The notes under the pieces: model-generated | Told to the model about the DNA's origin: nothing | Database searches by the model: none | The model's input: the letters and a program-made list of their open reading frames with translations, nothing else | Shown here: piece by piece, positions 60,177-64,000 of the stretch | How the letters are laid out: every line of letters starts with the position of its first letter | Numbering within the stretch: the stretch's first letter is position 1 | DNA from: Planctomyces sp. SH-PL62 | GTDB lineage: Bacteria; Planctomycetota; Planctomycetia; Isosphaerales; Isosphaeraceae | Direction: 5' to 3' | Assembly (NCBI RefSeq): GCF_001610895.1 | Contig: NZ_CP011273.1 | Location: 5,332,001 to 5,396,000, forward strand | Length of the DNA: 64,000 nt | Made by a program: the position numbers and the translations under genes

Positions 60177-62417
60177 ATGGAACCCCTGGACGGTGGTCAT
60201 CGCGTGGGCAAACCGAAGAACCCCCTCACCGGCAATGGCAACGGCGCCCCGAAGAGCCCGGCGCCGCCGGTCGTCGTCGACTCCAGCTTGTTCATCAATC
60301 GCGAGTTGAGCTGGCTCCAGTTCAACGATCGGGTTCTCGAAGAGGCCCGCGACCGTTCCAATCCGCTGCTCGACCGGCTCAAGTTCCTGGCGATCTGCTC
60401 TTCGAACCTGGACGAGTTCTTCGAGGTCCGCGTCGCCGGCCTTCAGGCCCAGCTCTATGAGAGCCTGGAGCCCCAGGACCCGCCCCCGGACGGCATGGGG
60501 CCGCTCGCCCAGCTCCTGGAAATCTCCAAACGAGCCCACGACTTCGTCGCCCGGCTCTACGACGTCTGGCTCAACGAGGTCCGCCCCGAGCTGGAGGGGC
60601 ACGGGATCCGCATCTGCACCCCCGCGGAGCTGACCGAGGCCCAGAATGCGTTCCTGGACGACTACTTCACCCATCAGGTCTACCCGGTCCTCACCCCCCT
60701 GGCGATCGACCCGGCGCACCCGTTCCCGCACGTCCACAACAAGAGCCTGAACCTGCTCTTGCGGGTGGAGTCGCTCAACCAGCACGGCCGGCTCCTCTAC
60801 GCGGTCCTCCAGGTCCCCTCGGTCATCAGCCGGCTGGTGCCGCTTCCCGACGAGCCCGAGGGGGGCAAGCGGTTCGTCCTGCTCGAAGACGTGATCGGCC
60901 CCCGGCTCGACGCCCTCTTCGGCGGCTACCGGACGGTCGAGCGGGTGGCCTTCCGCGCCACCCGGAACAGCGACCTCTCGATCCAGGAGAACGAGGTCAA
61001 GAGCAGCCTGCTCTCGACGATCGAGGAGACCCTCCGCCAGCGCAAGTGGGGCGCCCCGGTCCGGCTGGAAATCTCGGAGCGCGCCGATTCCGACTTCCTC
61101 GCCCAGCTCCTGGCCGCCTCGGCCCTGGAGTTGGAGGAGCGCGACGTCTACAAGGTCCCCGGCCCGGTCGACCTGACGGTCCTGGGAGGGCTCTACAAGC
61201 TCGAGGGCTTCCGCGACCTCCGCGAGCCCGCCTACGAGCCCAAGATGCCCCCGGCCTTCACCGGCCGCAAGAGCGTCTTCCGGGCGATCCGCGACCAGGA
61301 CTTCCTGGTCCATCACCCCTACGAGTCGTTCGGCGCCGTCGTCCAGCTCATCGAGCAGGCGAGCGAAGACCCCAGCGTCCTCGCCATCAAGATGACCCTC
61401 TACCGCACGGCCGACTCCAACCCGATCATCACCGCCCTCGCCCGCGCCGCCGAGAACGGCAAGCAGGTCACCGCCCTCGTCGAACTCCAGGCCCGGCTCG
61501 ACGAGGAGAACAACATCGACAAGGCCCGGATGCTCCAGAAGGCCGGCGTCCACGTCGTCTACGGGATCGTCGGCCTGAAGACCCACTGCAAGGCCGCCCT
61601 GGTCGTCCGCCGCGAGCACGACGGCATCCGACGCTACGTCCATCTGGGGACCGGCAACTACAACCACACCACGGCGAGGCTCTACACCGACCTCAGCTAC
61701 TTCACCTGTCGCTCCGAGATCGGCGAGGACGCCAGCGCCCTGTTCAACCTGCTGACCGGCTACTCCCAGGGCAACACCTGGAAACGCCTCGTCGTCGCGC
61801 CGATGAACCTGGCGGACCGTCTCACGGCCCTGATCCGCCGCGAGGCCGAGCACGCCCAGGCCGGGCTCCCGGCGCGGATCATCGCCAAGATGAACTCGCT
61901 GGTCGATCCCCGGATCATCACCTGCCTGTACGAGGCCTCCCAGGCCGGCGTCCAGATCGACCTCATCATCCGGGGCATCTGCTGCCTCCGCCCCGGCGTC
62001 CCCGGCGTCTCCGAGAACATCCGGGTCCGCAGCATCGTCGACAAGTTCCTGGAGCACTCGCGGATCGCCTACTTCGCCAACGGCGACGACCCCGAGGTCT
62101 TCCTCTCCTCGGCCGACTGGATGCCCCGCAACTTCCGCCGCCGCGTCGAGTTGATGTTCCCCATCGAGGCCCCCGCCCTGCGCTCCAGGGTCATCGACGA
62201 GATCCTCGCCATCTCACTCGCCGACGACGTCAAGGCCCGCGAACTCCTGGCCGACGGCACCTACCGGCTCATCCAGCCCGAGCCCGGCGCGGCGATCGTC
62301 CGCTCTCAGGTCGAGTTCCAGAAGCTGGCCATCGAGCACGCCTCCAGCATCAACATGACCCCCGTCGTCATGCCCGATTCCGAACTCAGCGAGCGCCGAG
62401 GTCCGCCTTACGGCTGA
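60177..62417 (+). CDS. ppk1: Polyphosphate kinase 1
   Basis: A 746-residue PPK1. FINRELSWLQFNDRVLEEA opens the N domain. The H domain follows (AICSSNLDEFFEVRVAGL). The two C domains of phospholipase-D type carry the autophosphorylated histidine in YVHLGTGNYNHTTARLY, and NSLVDPRIITCLYEASQAG, GICCLRPGVPG and HSRIAYFANG. It makes polyphosphate from ATP and back. The first ~35 residues are an extra low-complexity extension. It converges with the glycosyltransferase gene, and their ends overlap by 32 bases. Confidence 0.96.
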   Translation: MEPLDGGHRVGKPKNPLTGNGNGAPKSPAPPVVVDSSLFINRELSWLQFNDRVLEEARDRSNPLLDRLKFLAICSSNLDEFFEVRVAGLQAQLYESLEPQDPPPDGMGPLAQLLEISKRAHDFVARLYDVWLNEVRPELEGHGIRICTPAELTEAQNAFLDDYFTHQVYPVLTPLAIDPAHPFPHVHNKSLNLLLRVESLNQHGRLLYAVLQVPSVISRLVPLPDEPEGGKRFVLLEDVIGPRLDALFGGYRTVERVAFRATRNSDLSIQENEVKSSLLSTIEETLRQRKWGAPVRLEISERADSDFLAQLLAASALELEERDVYKVPGPVDLTVLGGLYKLEGFRDLREPAYEPKMPPAFTGRKSVFRAIRDQDFLVHHPYESFGAVVQLIEQASEDPSVLAIKMTLYRTADSNPIITALARAAENGKQVTALVELQARLDEENNIDKARMLQKAGVHVVYGIVGLKTHCKAALVVRREHDGIRRYVHLGTGNYNHTTARLYTDLSYFTCRSEIGEDASALFNLLTGYSQGNTWKRLVVAPMNLADRLTALIRREAEHAQAGLPARIIAKMNSLVDPRIITCLYEASQAGVQIDLIIRGICCLRPGVPGVSENIRVRSIVDKFLEHSRIAYFANGDDPEVFLSSADWMPRNFRRRVELMFPIEAPALRSRVIDEILAISLADDVKARELLADGTYRLIQPEPGAAIVRSQVEFQKLAIEHASSINMTPVVMPDSELSERRGPPYG

Positions 62418-63874
62418 CCTTCGGCCCCCCCGGATCCGTCGCCGGCCCCTCCCGAGGGCCGGCGAGCGCGACGCTCGCCAGCAACGCCAGCATCAACGCG
62501 AACGTCGGCAGGCCGACCCAGTTGGTCAGCCCGGAAAGCGTCTCGCGCGCGATCCTCACGTCGAACCAGGCGATCCACCCGAAACAGGCCAGGTACGCCG
62601 CCGCCAGCGGTCCTCGACGCACCAGCTTCGCCCGATCCCGGACGAACCAGTAGGGGCCGAGCAGGAACAGGACCATGTAATACTGCGGGAACCCGACCTT
62701 GTAGAGCGCCAGCGTCGTCGTCACCGCCAGCACGCACGAGGCCAGCGGATCGAACCCCGTCCGCCGCGTCCACGACCAGGCCTGATAAAGTGCGAACAGC
62801 AGGACCGGCCCCGCGTACTCGTCCGGCGAGAAGAACAGGGTGTCGCGGCCGATCGGCGAATGCGGGCCGCGCAAGAAGCTGAAGATCGACAGATACGCGG
62901 ACTCGCGCCTCACCGCCAGGCCGATCGGCCGCAGCGCCGAGGTCCCCCAGACGCCGCAGGCGAACGCCATCCCGCCCAGCGCCAGCCCGGCGGTCGCGGC
63001 CAGATACCGCCAGCGAATCCGCCCCCGATCCAGGGCCAGGAACGGCGCGAGCACCCCCGGGAAGAATTTCAGCAGCACGCCCGAAGTCAGCCAGCCGACG
63101 CTCGCCCACCGGCGTCCCCCCAGCCGGGCCTCGGCCGCCGCGATACACGAAAGCGCGACCAGAACGTCGAAATGGCCGAAGAGCGCGATCTCGACCCAGG
63201 CGAACGGGTTCGCGAACCAGACCGCCAGCGCCAGCCCCCCCACGCCGGCAGGCCCGACGCCCCCCCAGGCCCAGGATCAGCCAGGACACGAAGAACCAGT
63301 AGGCCGCCGCGAAGATCAGCTTCGGCCCCAGCGGGTTCCACAAGACCGGCAACGCCAGGACGTTATATAGCGGTCCGTAGGCGTTGAGCGAGAACGACCC
63401 CTGCCCCCCGATGACCAGGAACCAGGGATCGCGGCCGGCCAGGATCTCCCGCCAGATCTGCACGTAGAGGTAGTAGTCCTGGATCGCCCCCTGGAAGATC
63501 GTGAACAAGAAGAAAGCCAGGCTGGCGACGATCAGGAAACCGGCCGTCGCTCGACCCAGCCAGGCGTCGCGACGGGTCGCCCCATCCCACGCGCGACGGC
63601 CCCAGACGCCGATCGCCAGCACCAGCGCCGCATGCACGATCCCCGCCGCCGCGACGGCCGACGCGGCGTCTCGCCATGCCTGAAGCACGTCTTCGGGCGC
63701 TCGCCCCCGCGCGAACCATTTCAACGCGCGATCGAGCGTCGACGCGCCCACCCCGGGGTACGAACTCGCGATCAGCCCCGGCGCGATCGCCGTCGCGAAC
63801 CAGGCCCAGGCCGTCAGGGCCGCGCCGTAGAGGAGGAGGATGAACGCGGTCCGTCGCCAGGCGATCGCCGTCAT
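62386..63874 (-). CDS. Polytopic membrane glycosyltransferase (GT87/DUF2029-like), frame broken by an apparent one-base indel
   Basis: A membrane protein of about 495 residues once the frame is joined. The N-terminal part from 63874 has about four membrane helices (RRTAFILLLYGAALTAWAWF onwards) and FQGAIQDYYLYVQIWREILAGRDPW, a GT-C-like first loop. The C-terminal part, in another frame, has NPFAWVEIALFGHFDVLVAL, LLKFFPGVLAPFLAL and several helices to its end at 62386. A seven-base C run at 63260-63266 is the switch; one base fewer gives LGGVGPAGVGGLALAVWF in one frame. GHFD plus KFFPG is the DUF2029/GT87 pattern of polyprenyl-phosphate-mannose users. Confidence 0.72.
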
Positions 63875-64000
63875 GCCGTGGTCTTCCGGGAATTCCGAGC
63901 CACCCGCGCCGACGCGGGATTCCGCCTGTCACCGGACGCAACCGCGATTCGCGAACCACGGTCGTCCCCACTTCGAGCGACGCCATCTTACAGGACCGGC

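Overview
The window reads as chromosome of a very GC-rich planctomycete, most likely family Isosphaeraceae (Paludisphaera/Singulisphaera-like). The evidence is a DUF1559 pseudopilin-like protein, a PEP-CTERM protein, an ECF sigma factor with a fused membrane segment, several planctomycete-type orphan proteins, and strongly G/C-ending codons that open huge false antisense frames. I see no tRNA, rRNA, CRISPR array, transposase, integrase or phage structural gene. The genus is inferred from family content, not from a search.

Layout. 1-1.6 kb: the end of a chaperone operon (dnaJ 3' end, grpE, fmdB-type zinc ribbon, yacG). 1.6-5.9 kb: DUF1559 protein and lipoprotein, divergent from a membrane-anchored ECF sigma factor, a Tat-exported ferritin-like protein and a PEP-CTERM protein. 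6.0-11.1 kb: pyruvate dehydrogenase genes on the minus strand (pdhA-pdhB-aceF, then lpdA). 11.5-13.8 kb: a second ECF sigma factor, its overlapping putative anti-sigma protein and a membrane-anchored orphan. 13.8-14.4 kb: a structured non-coding segment with two diverged ~120 bp repeats and hairpins. 14.4-18.1 kb: aconitase and an MqnD-like protein. 18.2-23.2 kb: an ABC-2 exporter operon with a translationally coupled partner. 23.7-30.5 kb: a His-rich secreted protein, trpG/pabA, moeA, lnt, an MreC-like coiled-coil protein, a small membrane protein and a Rad52-type annealing protein under its own promoter.

30.7-38.0 kb is an alpha-glucan cluster: glycogen synthase, a GH57 hydrolase, a GalT/ADP-glucose-phosphorylase-like nucleotidyltransferase and a GH57 4-alpha-glucanotransferase. 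Together they could link sugar-nucleotide supply, glucan elongation and glucan remodelling. 38.1-48.7 kb: DUF58 protein and partners, SAM hydrolase, queF, STAS protein, mutS, tsaE, thiL, glycerate kinase and csrA. 49-53.8 kb: a YfhO-like membrane protein, argC and a DUF4832 protein. 53.9-56.4 kb: small atypical genes (ankyrin, DUF1493), an MDR oxidoreductase and an unknown. 56.5-63.9 kb: an HPF-like factor, an S1-domain protein, endonuclease IV, polyphosphate kinase and a frameshifted membrane glycosyltransferase.

Three conserved genes (DUF58, glycerate kinase, glycosyltransferase) are each broken by what looks like a one-base indel in or next to a C/G run. Sequencing or assembly error is the simplest reading. 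The most unusual items are the repeat/hairpin segment, the Rad52 gene with a palindrome inside its promoter, and the GalT-like enzyme with a non-canonical HTHSQ active site beside glgA.
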